Source: Campylobacteraceae bacterium
Lineage (GTDB): Bacteria > Campylobacterota > Campylobacteria > Campylobacterales > Campylobacteraceae
DNA: 61,029 nucleotides
Assembly: GCA_031263195.1 (NCBI GenBank)
Contig: JAISGD010000028.1
Location: forward strand, 1 to 61,029
Direction of reading: 5' to 3'
Shown: piece after piece, positions 55,074-61,029 of the stretch
Position numbering within the stretch: the stretch's first letter is position 1
Layout: each line of letters begins with the position of its first letter
Made by a program: the position numbers and the translations under genes
The notes under the pieces: generated by a model
The model's input: the letters and a program-made list of their open reading frames with translations, nothing else
Database searches by the model: none
What the model was told of the DNA's origin: nothing

Positions 55074-55592
55074 TCATTGGGTTTTATTTTCACTCATATT
55101 ATCAGCTTTTTGACTATAATATTTGTATATATCGGAATGGTTGCAAAAGTCGTCTTCTGAACAAATCTGTACAAACTGCCGCAGTATTGTAATACCATCT
55201 AAAAAATCTTGCAACTCTTTCTTTTTATCTAAATATAACTGATATTTTTCTAATTTTTCTTTGGCTGTTTCATTTCCAGCCTTGACATATTCTGATAATT
55301 GTTTGTATTTATCGTTTGAGAGGAAATATTGTGTCTCATAAGATTTGTATTGATAAAACATGTACATTCCTGTTTTAGTACTAAGATAATGCCATCCTAA
55401 CTTATCCATTGCTATAATATTTCCTTGTTTTGCCTGCTCTATCATCTCTTTGTATTCCGATTCTGATAATTCATGATTTCCACCACAACTAAAATAACTT
55501 GGCAAAAAAACCAAAAATACCAATAAGACTAATAATGTAAGCAATATATAAAATATAACTCTAAGTATTATATCACCGTATTTTCTTTTCAT
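55074..55592 (-). CDS. membrane-anchored Sel1-like protein, candidate immunity protein
   Basis: 172 residues: one membrane helix (about 10-30), then a helical domain with Sel1-type motif A-K-Q-G-N-I-I-A-M-D-K-L-G-W. Last gene of the RHS array. No toxin tip directly before it (immunity gene at 55632 intervenes), so it may be an orphan immunity gene. Confidence 0.55.
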   Translation of the reverse strand: MKRKYGDIILRVIFYILLTLLVLLVFLVFLPSYFSCGGNHELSESEYKEMIEQAKQGNIIAMDKLGWHYLSTKTGMYMFYQYKSYETQYFLSNDKYKQLSEYVKAGNETAKEKLEKYQLYLDKKKELQDFLDGITILRQFVQICSEDDFCNHSDIYKYYSQKADNMSENKTQ

Positions 55593-55631
55593 GTTATCTC
55601 CTCATTATTATGGAGCAAAACCTGCAAATGT

Positions 55632-55883
55632 TCAAAATAATAACATCAATATAAACTCAAAAAACCACCACTGCCCAATCAATAAACATATGATTACCGC
55701 TATTGTCGGTAACAATTTTTTTCTTGAATATACAATAATAGCAATAGCAAAAATTGTACTTAAGATACCAAGCAACAATAACAAAATATAATACCACTCA
55801 AACATCCACAAAGTATCAAATGATATCACTGTCAACAACAATAGGCTTATAAAAAGCAACCAAAGATATATTTGTAATTTCAT
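55632..55883 (-). CDS. small integral membrane protein, candidate immunity to the PLA2-like tip
   Basis: 83 residues, almost entirely hydrophobic with three likely helices. A GTG at 55919 would add 12 residues; the ATG at 55883 is preferred. It follows the PLA2-like rhs tip directly, and a membrane-protein inhibitor suits a toxin that attacks membranes. Confidence 0.6.
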   Translation of the reverse strand: MKLQIYLWLLFISLLLLTVISFDTLWMFEWYYILLLLLGILSTIFAIAIIVYSRKKLLPTIAVIICLLIGQWWFFEFILMLLF

Positions 55884-55955
55884 TTTAATAATGCTGATTT
55901 CCAAAATATACAATAGCACTACGCCTATATCTGGAACTATCTCCTTCTGTACCAG

Positions 55956-56498
55956 TCATTGGCGGTATGGGCCATAAAGCGGATCTTCAGGTAATTGTCG
56001 CAATTCGTCTACCAATACTCTATCACAGTTTGCTATACACTGCTTGGCATTATTTGCGCCACACTCAACATAACATTCATCATGATGTTTATAGCATTCA
56101 TCTCCGCTATCAACAAGTGAGAGATTACCTGGTCCACGGCTACCACACGAATATTGTCCGCCGCTCCAACATTTTCCACCCCAATTTCCATTTGTCGGTC
56201 CATTTGTTGCCCTTCTGCTACCATCACCGCCATCATTATACCAATTGGTTTTCGCTAACCCCTCCACATCAATCAAATTCACCGGATCTCCCAACACATA
56301 CCCATAAAGATTTAAACTTCCACCATTAAAGTCAATGGGATCCTTGCTTGTCCATCTTCCCGTATAACTGTCATATTCACGATAGCCGAATTTGATTAAC
56401 TTTGTGTCCTTATCGTATAATCCTCCCGCAAAGCCAAATGGAATGTTGATAGTTGGGCTTATGTAATTTATTATGTTGTGATGATTTGAAAAATTCAT
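55956..56498 (-). CDS. orphan RHS tip with phospholipase A2-like toxin domain
   Basis: 180 residues. Residues 16-81 are the shared rhs core ([25 protein letters not shown]). The C-terminal ~100 residues hold seven cysteines and C135-Y-K-H-H139-D140-E-C, the phospholipase A2 active-site pattern with the second Cys changed to Tyr, plus C-D159 as in the PLA2 Asp site. Starts with ATG overlapping the previous gene's stop by four bases. No upstream rhs shell, so it is probably a silent cassette. Confidence 0.8.
   Translation of the reverse strand: MNFSNHHNIINYISPTINIPFGFAGGLYDKDTKLIKFGYREYDSYTGRWTSKDPIDFNGGSLNLYGYVLGDPVNLIDVEGLAKTNWYNDGGDGSRRATNGPTNGNWGGKCWSGGQYSCGSRGPGNLSLVDSGDECYKHHDECYVECGANNAKQCIANCDRVLVDELRQLPEDPLYGPYRQ
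56277..56447. repeat. 171-bp rhs core repeat, copy D
   Basis: One of four direct repeats encoding the 57-residue conserved core before the variable tip. Confidence 0.9.
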
Positions 56499-56989
56499 TC
56501 TTTAAATTCTTTATCTAACTCACACTCTTTGATATTTATTCCTTTTTCTTCACATTCAGATATTCGAGTTAGATATTCTATTTTAGTTATATTTTTCTCA
56601 ATAAACCAACCTTTTTTGTAAGCATCAGCCAAATCTATTTGTGCTTTGAAATCTCTATTTTCGGCAAGTTCGACAGCAAGATTGAAAATTTCATTATTAT
56701 CATCAAAATATCCGCGAAGCATCAATAACTCATATAATTTATATTTTGTCCAAGTGGAAAAATTTTGATATTTTCTAAAAAAGGTAATTTTTTTATCAAT
56801 ATCATACTTTATTTCGCAATAATAACTTTCGAATGTAAAATCATTATATCTGGTAAGTTTTTCAAACCATTCAATATCATCCGAACCATGAGGGCGATCA
56901 TGACATAAAACTCTTGGCATGAGCAATACTGCAATAGCAACACATACAAACATAATCATCAGCAAACAATATTTCTTTTTTAAAGTCAT
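56495..56989 (-). CDS. exported or anchored protein, candidate immunity to rhs tip C
   Basis: 164 residues with an N-terminal membrane segment (about 7-25). The segment [12 protein letters not shown] resembles S-K-K-I-D-F-F-H-K-H-Q-N in the gene at 58623, which follows the related tip B. So both immunity candidates and both tips pair up as homologues. Sel1-like A-D-A-Y-K-K-G-W near the end. Confidence 0.6.
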   Translation of the reverse strand: MTLKKKYCLLMIMFVCVAIAVLLMPRVLCHDRPHGSDDIEWFEKLTRYNDFTFESYYCEIKYDIDKKITFFRKYQNFSTWTKYKLYELLMLRGYFDDNNEIFNLAVELAENRDFKAQIDLADAYKKGWFIEKNITKIEYLTRISECEEKGINIKECELDKEFKE

Positions 56990-57000
56990 TTTATAATTTC

Positions 57001-57663
57001 TTATTGCCCAAAAGTCCGCACTGTAGAGCCAGATGACGGACCATTTAAGAAGGGATACAATATATGATATTCGTAAAGCCCATCTATGCCATGTACTGTG
57101 GTATTTAATATTTTTGATAATTGTTCTGCAAAAGAATTATTTCCATTTATATCGCCACTTGCGGAACGACAAGTATTTAATGTTATACATTTTTTACCTT
57201 GATAGTTAGGATCGGCTTTTATTAATGCGGCTAACTGTTCTGGCGATAGTTTTGTCTCTGGATTGTTTGGGCACTGTTTAAATTTGTCGTTACCTCTTTC
57301 ATCGCATATATATCTACTTCCGCCATATGACCCACCATGTCCTGCTACTACATAACATTGACCGAATAACGTTGAAACGCTTCCTGAAAAACTAGCAGGG
57401 TCATCATCGTTAAACAAGCTTATTCCAGCTAACCCACTCGGATCCACCCCATTCACCGGATCACCCAACACATACCCATAAAGATTTAAGTCTCCTCCTC
57501 CAAAGTCAATAGGGTCTTTGCTTGTCCATCTGCCAATATGACTATCATATCCTCTGTATCCGAATTTGATTAACTTAGCATCCTTATCGTATAATCCTCC
57601 CGCAAAAGTGAAAGGAATGTTGATAGTTGGATTTGTCGGATACAAGAATTTTTTTATACTCAA
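57001..57663 (-). CDS. orphan RHS tip with His/Cys peptidase-like toxin domain (C)
   Basis: 220 residues. Core at about 18-76, ending [13 protein letters not shown]. The C-terminal domain has V-V-A-G-H109-G and, about 55 residues on, I-T-L-N-T-C165, a pattern like clan CD cysteine peptidases (caspase or CPD type). It ends [12 protein letters not shown] as does tip B. The first residues M-S-I-K-K come from an immunity gene fragment read in another frame (57652-57694). Confidence 0.75.
   Translation of the reverse strand: MSIKKFLYPTNPTINIPFTFAGGLYDKDAKLIKFGYRGYDSHIGRWTSKDPIDFGGGDLNLYGYVLGDPVNGVDPSGLAGISLFNDDDPASFSGSVSTLFGQCYVVAGHGGSYGGSRYICDERGNDKFKQCPNNPETKLSPEQLAALIKADPNYQGKKCITLNTCRSASGDINGNNSFAEQLSKILNTTVHGIDGLYEYHILYPFLNGPSSGSTVRTFGQ
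57451..57621. repeat. 171-bp rhs core repeat, copy C
   Basis: Direct repeat of the rhs core, the most diverged of the four at the protein level (G-R-G-Y-D-S-H-I-G). Confidence 0.9.
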
Positions 57664-57694
57664 TATTCACTGGTTTTAGTAACGGTATTTGCAT
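57652..57694 (-). pseudogene. 5' fragment of an immunity gene fused to rhs tip C
   Basis: 43 bases, 38 identical to 60241-60283, the first codons of the immunity gene at 59693-60283 (M-Q-I-P-L-L-K-P-x-N-I-E-Y-K-K). The rest of that gene is missing and rhs core follows immediately. It marks a recombination joint. Confidence 0.85.
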
Positions 57695-57700
57695 ATTAAC

Positions 57701-58090
57701 TCATTTTCCATACAAATCAACATAAACTTCAGCGCCGATTGTATGTATAAAATCAATAGCTCTTTTATTGAAAGTAATTGAAGACATACCTCGTTTGAAA
57801 AAACAAGTTATAAAAATTTCAAAAATACACCCTTTTGGCAATTGTTTGAAATTCTCTATTCTGTTTTCAAAGATATCAACAAGAGCATCTATCATCTTTT
57901 CGACATAGATAATATTATATTTGGTGATTTTGTGCATCCAGCAATTTGGCTCATGAAGCGCTATAGCTTTAGGACTTTTCTTCCAAATATGTGTCGATCT
58001 AACACCTAAAATATTAGAAATCTGTGATACATCACATGTAAAATCAGATACTTTAAGCGATACTTGTATTTCGTTTATATAGTCTTTCAT
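57701..58090 (-). CDS. DUF4279-like immunity protein, copy 2
   Basis: 129 residues. About 60 percent identical to the next gene upstream (58183). D-Y-I-N-E-I-Q-V-S-L-K-V at the start, S-Q-I-S-N-I-L-G and a W-x-K motif follow the DUF4279 pattern, a family common next to polymorphic toxins. No matching toxin tip remains beside it. Confidence 0.7.
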   Translation of the reverse strand: MKDYINEIQVSLKVSDFTCDVSQISNILGVRSTHIWKKSPKAIALHEPNCWMHKITKYNIIYVEKMIDALVDIFENRIENFKQLPKGCIFEIFITCFFKRGMSSITFNKRAIDFIHTIGAEVYVDLYGK

Positions 58091-58182
58091 GGGTTATCCT
58101 GTTATTATATATAAAATTATTTTCAATATTTTTAGGATTAGCATATGCTTATTTGCTTTGAGGATATGCGATAGTCCATTAA

Positions 58183-58584
58183 TTATTTCCCATACAAATC
58201 AAAGTCAATCTCTGCGCCGATTTTATGTATAAAATCAATTGCTCTTTTGTTAAAAGCAATTGAAGGCATACCTCTTTTGAAAAAACAAATTATGGAAATT
58301 TGTATATAGCACTCTTTTGGCAATTGTTTGAAGTTTTCTAATCTGTCTTCAAAAATACCGACAAGTTCATCTACCATCTCTCCAACATATATAATATCAA
58401 ATTTGATGATTTCATATTCCCAACCATTAGCATCATGAACGACAAGGGCTTTTGGCTGCCTTGGTTCACCTTTTTTCCAAATATCTGTTGATTGAATGCC
58501 TAAGATATCAGAAATCTGCGATGCATCACATTCAAAATCATGTATCTTAATCGATACTTTTATTTCGTTTACATAGTCTTTCAT
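58183..58584 (-). CDS. DUF4279-like immunity protein, copy 1
   Basis: 133 residues, paralogue of 57701-58090: K-D-Y-V-N-E-I-K-V-S-I-K, S-D-I-L-G-I-Q-S-T, then F-K-Q-L-P-K-E and a matching end D-L-Y-G-K. Tandem duplication, about 90 bases apart. Confidence 0.7.
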   Translation of the reverse strand: MKDYVNEIKVSIKIHDFECDASQISDILGIQSTDIWKKGEPRQPKALVVHDANGWEYEIIKFDIIYVGEMVDELVGIFEDRLENFKQLPKECYIQISIICFFKRGMPSIAFNKRAIDFIHKIGAEIDFDLYGK

Positions 58585-58622
58585 GGTTTATCCTGTGTAA
58601 TTGGTATATTTATATAAGTATG

Positions 58623-59012
58623 TCAATTAAATTCTTCACATTGCTTTTCAATAAGTTTGCAATCAAGCAAAAATCCTGCTTTGTATTTTATCGTCGGATC
58701 AATTTCACAATCTTTTTCAGCAAATTCGCAATATCTCAATAATTCATTCTTAAAAATACTTTCTTTATTTTGATGCTTATGAAAAAAATCAATCTTTTTG
58801 CTAATGTTTTGTTCTATAACTCTGTAATGTCTGGTTAGGAGTTTAAACGCTTCGGCATCTCCCTGCTCTGCTTCTGATGTAAGCTTATTGATTTTTTCCG
58901 CTGACGGATAATAATTATTTTGCGTCCAATACCAGTCAAGAATAAATAAACCGACAAATATAGCAATCAATATCGCTATATATATCAAATCCCTTTTTCT
59001 AAATAAAATCAT
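58623..59012 (-). CDS. membrane-anchored Sel1-like protein, candidate immunity to rhs tip B
   Basis: 129 residues: N-terminal membrane helix (about 9-27), then a helical domain with A-E-Q-G-D-A-E-A-F-K-L-L (Sel1-like). 12 bases after tip B. Its relation to the gene at 56495 parallels that of tips B and C. Confidence 0.65.
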   Translation of the reverse strand: MILFRKRDLIYIAILIAIFVGLFILDWYWTQNNYYPSAEKINKLTSEAEQGDAEAFKLLTRHYRVIEQNISKKIDFFHKHQNKESIFKNELLRYCEFAEKDCEIDPTIKYKAGFLLDCKLIEKQCEEFN

Positions 59013-59024
59013 AGGTTAATCCTG

Positions 59025-59642
59025 TCATTTGGGATAAAATGTTCGCATACTTGCTCCCTCTTCCGGACCATTTAAAATTGAAAAAAATGGGTGATACATA
59101 TAGTATCCATTAACTCCTATAACAGGTACACCAAGCCTATTAGCTACTTGTTGTGCCAAAGAACTATCTTTTTCTCCTCTTACATCAGTACCTGAATTGC
59201 AAGACAAGATTTCAACAGATTGACCGTCTTTATATTTTGGATGTCCTTTAATTAATCCTGCTAAATTTTGCGCATCAATATAATTATCATCATATGACAA
59301 TATAACACCCTGACTTCCATGTCCGCTTACTATGAAATTGCTATTAAATATACCTGTATAATAAGCAGAAAAATAATAACCATAGTCTGTATTTGTATTA
59401 AACAAATTTATCTCCGCTAACCCACTCGGATCAACAAAGTTCATCGGATCCCCCAACACATACCCATACAGATTTAAACTTCCACCATTAAAGTCAACAG
59501 GATCCTTACTTGTCCATCTGCCTGTTTGTGAGTCATATTCTCTATATCCGAATTTGATTAACTTAGTATCCTTATCGTATAATCCTCCCGCAAAAGTGAA
59601 AGGAATGTTGATATTCTGAATTTGGTTTGTTGTAGCATTCAT
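59025..59642 (-). CDS. orphan RHS tip with His/Cys peptidase-like toxin domain (B)
   Basis: 205 residues. Core at about 11-75. The toxin part has I-V-S-G-H108-G-S and V-E-I-L-S-C148-N-S-G, a clan CD-like His/Cys pair, and ends [12 protein letters not shown]. It is a diverged relative of tip C. It has no shell and no good ribosome-binding site, so it is probably a silent cassette. Confidence 0.75.
   Translation of the reverse strand: MNATTNQIQNINIPFTFAGGLYDKDTKLIKFGYREYDSQTGRWTSKDPVDFNGGSLNLYGYVLGDPMNFVDPSGLAEINLFNTNTDYGYYFSAYYTGIFNSNFIVSGHGSQGVILSYDDNYIDAQNLAGLIKGHPKYKDGQSVEILSCNSGTDVRGEKDSSLAQQVANRLGVPVIGVNGYYMYHPFFSILNGPEEGASMRTFYPK
59439..59609. repeat. 171-bp rhs core repeat, copy B
   Basis: Direct repeat of the rhs core encoding [14 protein letters not shown]. 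Confidence 0.9.
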
Positions 59643-59692
59643 ATCTTACACAGGAACTCCATTAGATTATTTTGAAGTTATATATGAAAAAA

Positions 59693-60283
59693 TTATCTAA
59701 CATACAACCCATACTTACTAGCAATCTTTTCATATATTTTAATATCTTTTTCATTTTTAAATATAAGAGGTAAAGACAGGTCATAATTGCCCATTACCAA
59801 TAAAGGATTTTTATCAAAATACAGACTGTATTGCCAAGATTCTCTTAACATACCCCTTATAAACATTTTTGCTAAATTTACATCGTCGATTAAATAGTCT
59901 TTCTTGTGACCAATATTAGAAAATGTTGTTAATTGACGTAACAGTATAAATTTGTCAATCTCGTCAAAGCAGCACAGTTCACGTCTAAATGTCAGATGAC
60001 TGTTTTCGTTAAATATAGCATCCACATAACACTTTTTACCATTTAAATCAAAAACCTCTTCAATGAAGCCTAGATATCTATACTCTTGAGACAATCTAAA
60101 ATATTCATTGCTTAAAAGTTCTATTCTTGGATCCAATCTATCCAAAACACAATCAAAAACATCCAGGATTTTATGCGGATATTTTATGATTGCGATATCA
60201 TAGAAATCATCTTCGTCCGAAAAGTCGGGCACAAAGTACTTTTTATACTCAATATTTATTGGTTTTAGCAGGGGTATTTGCAT
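59693..60283 (-). CDS. candidate immunity protein to the main rhs tip
   Basis: 196 residues, soluble, acidic, no membrane segment or known domain that I recognise. It starts one base after the stop of the main rhs gene, the usual immunity position. Its first codons also occur at 57652-57694. Confidence 0.7.
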   Translation of the reverse strand: MQIPLLKPINIEYKKYFVPDFSDEDDFYDIAIIKYPHKILDVFDCVLDRLDPRIELLSNEYFRLSQEYRYLGFIEEVFDLNGKKCYVDAIFNENSHLTFRRELCCFDEIDKFILLRQLTTFSNIGHKKDYLIDDVNLAKMFIRGMLRESWQYSLYFDKNPLLVMGNYDLSLPLIFKNEKDIKIYEKIASKYGLYVR

Positions 60284-60284
60284 G

Positions 60285-61029
60285 TTATTTCCTTAATCTT
60301 CTTCCATCATCGCTATATGAGCCTTCTCTTTTTTGGTCGTTCCAATCTCTCTTATTGTTAAATTTTTTCCATTCACTGCCACCATGCTTGTCTTTATCTT
60401 TTGACCATATGCAACCATCCTCATCCTCATATCCTATCTTTCCTCTATTATTTTTTACTCGCCTTCCTTTTGTAGGATCAAATGCATAATTAATATCAAT
60501 CGTTGGAGGTGGATTAAAATAAACGTATGCGGCTACTGCTGGAATAACTATCCATGATAATGGGTTATCAAGTGTGTCTACAAATAACCCCTCTACATCC
60601 ACCCCATTCACCGGATCCCCCAACACATACCCATACAGATTTAAACTTCCACCATTAAAGTCAATCGGGTCCTTACTTGTCCATCTTCCCGTATAACTGT
60701 CATATTCACGATAGCCGAATTTGATCAGTTTTGTGTCTTTGTCGTATAAACCTCCTGCAAAGCCAAACGGAATGTTAAGAGTTGGATTTGAGTTTGTCGC
60801 ACCATTTGTCTTTTGAATAATGTTTCCATTTATATTGTCAGCTATAACATTCTCATTTGTATTATTATAACCCATCTTTTGTACGTTTCCACTCATATCA
60901 TTCACGTCTCTCACAACACCCCCATTCACATCATAATCCATCTCTTCCATGATATTACCATAAGCAGAATAAACTATGGTTTTAACCGTTTGTCTGTTTA
61001 TATCGGTTACTTGTTTTAAAGATCCCTGA
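60285..61029 (-). CDS. main RHS protein, C-terminal part (continues past right edge)
   Basis: The frame is open to the window edge, beyond the ATG at 60950. It reads [20 protein letters not shown] (YD-repeat region), then the core with [10 protein letters not shown] and L-Y-G-Y-V-L-G-D-P, then a ~100-residue tip with a hydrophobic stretch ([10 protein letters not shown]) and a basic end containing H-G-G-S-E-W-K. The end resembles small nuclease-type toxin domains, but I cannot name the family. RHS proteins deliver such tips to neighbouring cells. Confidence 0.88.
   Translation of the reverse strand, partial: QGSLKQVTDINRQTVKTIVYSAYGNIMEEMDYDVNGGVVRDVNDMSGNVQKMGYNNTNENVIADNINGNIIQKTNGATNSNPTLNIPFGFAGGLYDKDTKLIKFGYREYDSYTGRWTSKDPIDFNGGSLNLYGYVLGDPVNGVDVEGLFVDTLDNPLSWIVIPAVAAYVYFNPPPTIDINYAFDPTKGRRVKNNRGKIGYEDEDGCIWSKDKDKHGGSEWKKFNNKRDWNDQKREGSYSDDGRRLRK
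60606..60776. repeat. 171-bp rhs core repeat, copy A
   Basis: Core of the main rhs gene; the acceptor copy for tip exchange. Confidence 0.9.

Noticed and set aside
55967-56329. His/Tyr-rich plus-strand frame of 120 codons
   Set aside because: Antisense to the PLA2-like rhs tip; the composition reflects reverse translation of its core repeat.
56277-60776. Four evenly oriented repeats considered as a CRISPR or satellite array
   Set aside because: Units are 171 bp, in frame, coding, and separated by 0.8-1.8 kb of different genes; they are rhs core segments.

Overview
The window is AT-rich bacterial chromosome from a member of the Campylobacterota (former Epsilonproteobacteria). The evidence is gene order and gene type: lpxC-tsaB-thrB-ylxR-infB-rbfA-rimP, rpmH-rnpA-yidD-yidC-jag-mnmE, and clpB / ctpA-purC-purS-purQ-(SH3 protein)-plsC-htpG are arrangements I know from Campylobacter and its relatives. 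The nrfHA pair and a menaquinone methyltransferase suggest a respiring organism that can reduce nitrite to ammonium. Genus cannot be fixed from the sequence alone. No rRNA, tRNA, CRISPR array or intact insertion sequence was seen.

Layout. 1-4.9 kb: a cut-off lipoprotein gene carrying a dinucleotide repeat, then M48 protease - LemA - M48 protease. 4.9-7.3 kb: a TonB-dependent receptor with an 8-G tract and a Fur-type box. 7.4-9.3 kb: psd and a membrane metallophosphoesterase. 9.3-10 kb: decayed sequence. 10-12.1 kb: nrfA and nrfH. 12.8-24.6 kb: a long minus-strand block of housekeeping genes (xseA, menG/ubiE, cytochrome c, ribD, rimP, rbfA, infB, ylxR, thrB, tsaB, lpxC, M23 peptidase, DHH phosphoesterase). 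24.7-27.1 kb: exbB-exbD-tonB and an EamA transporter behind a second Fur-type box. 27.1-31.7 kb: the rpmH-rnpA-yidD-yidC-jag-mnmE operon, in which rnpA and mnmE both seem to lack a normal start codon. 32-36 kb: a lipoprotein and clpB, the latter with a HAIR-like (HspR) element over its promoter. 36-43 kb: ctpA, purine genes, plsC, htpG.

Accessory part. 43.1-49 kb holds a minus-strand cluster not matched to any described system: a 1162-residue exported protein (zinc-phospholipase-like/VWA7-like head, von Willebrand A domain, C-terminal RCC1-type repeats), three paralogous membrane-anchored proteins with duplicated leaders, and a 66-residue exported peptide. 49.2-51.6 kb is a copper chaperone and copper P-type ATPase. 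51.7-54.8 kb is a nickel/cobalt ECF transporter (NikK-M-L-Q-O type).

55-61 kb is an RHS polymorphic-toxin tip array. The 3' end of a main rhs gene enters from the right edge and is followed on the minus strand by three orphan tips. All four tips carry the same 171-bp core segment, and each is followed by a candidate immunity gene. Toxin tips include a phospholipase A2-like domain and two His/Cys peptidase-like domains. A fragment of an immunity gene fused to one tip, two orphan DUF4279 immunity genes and a leftover rhs fragment at the far end show repeated recombination. Surface and stress functions dominate the variable parts: two candidate phase-variable loci, iron uptake, metal homeostasis and contact-dependent competition.
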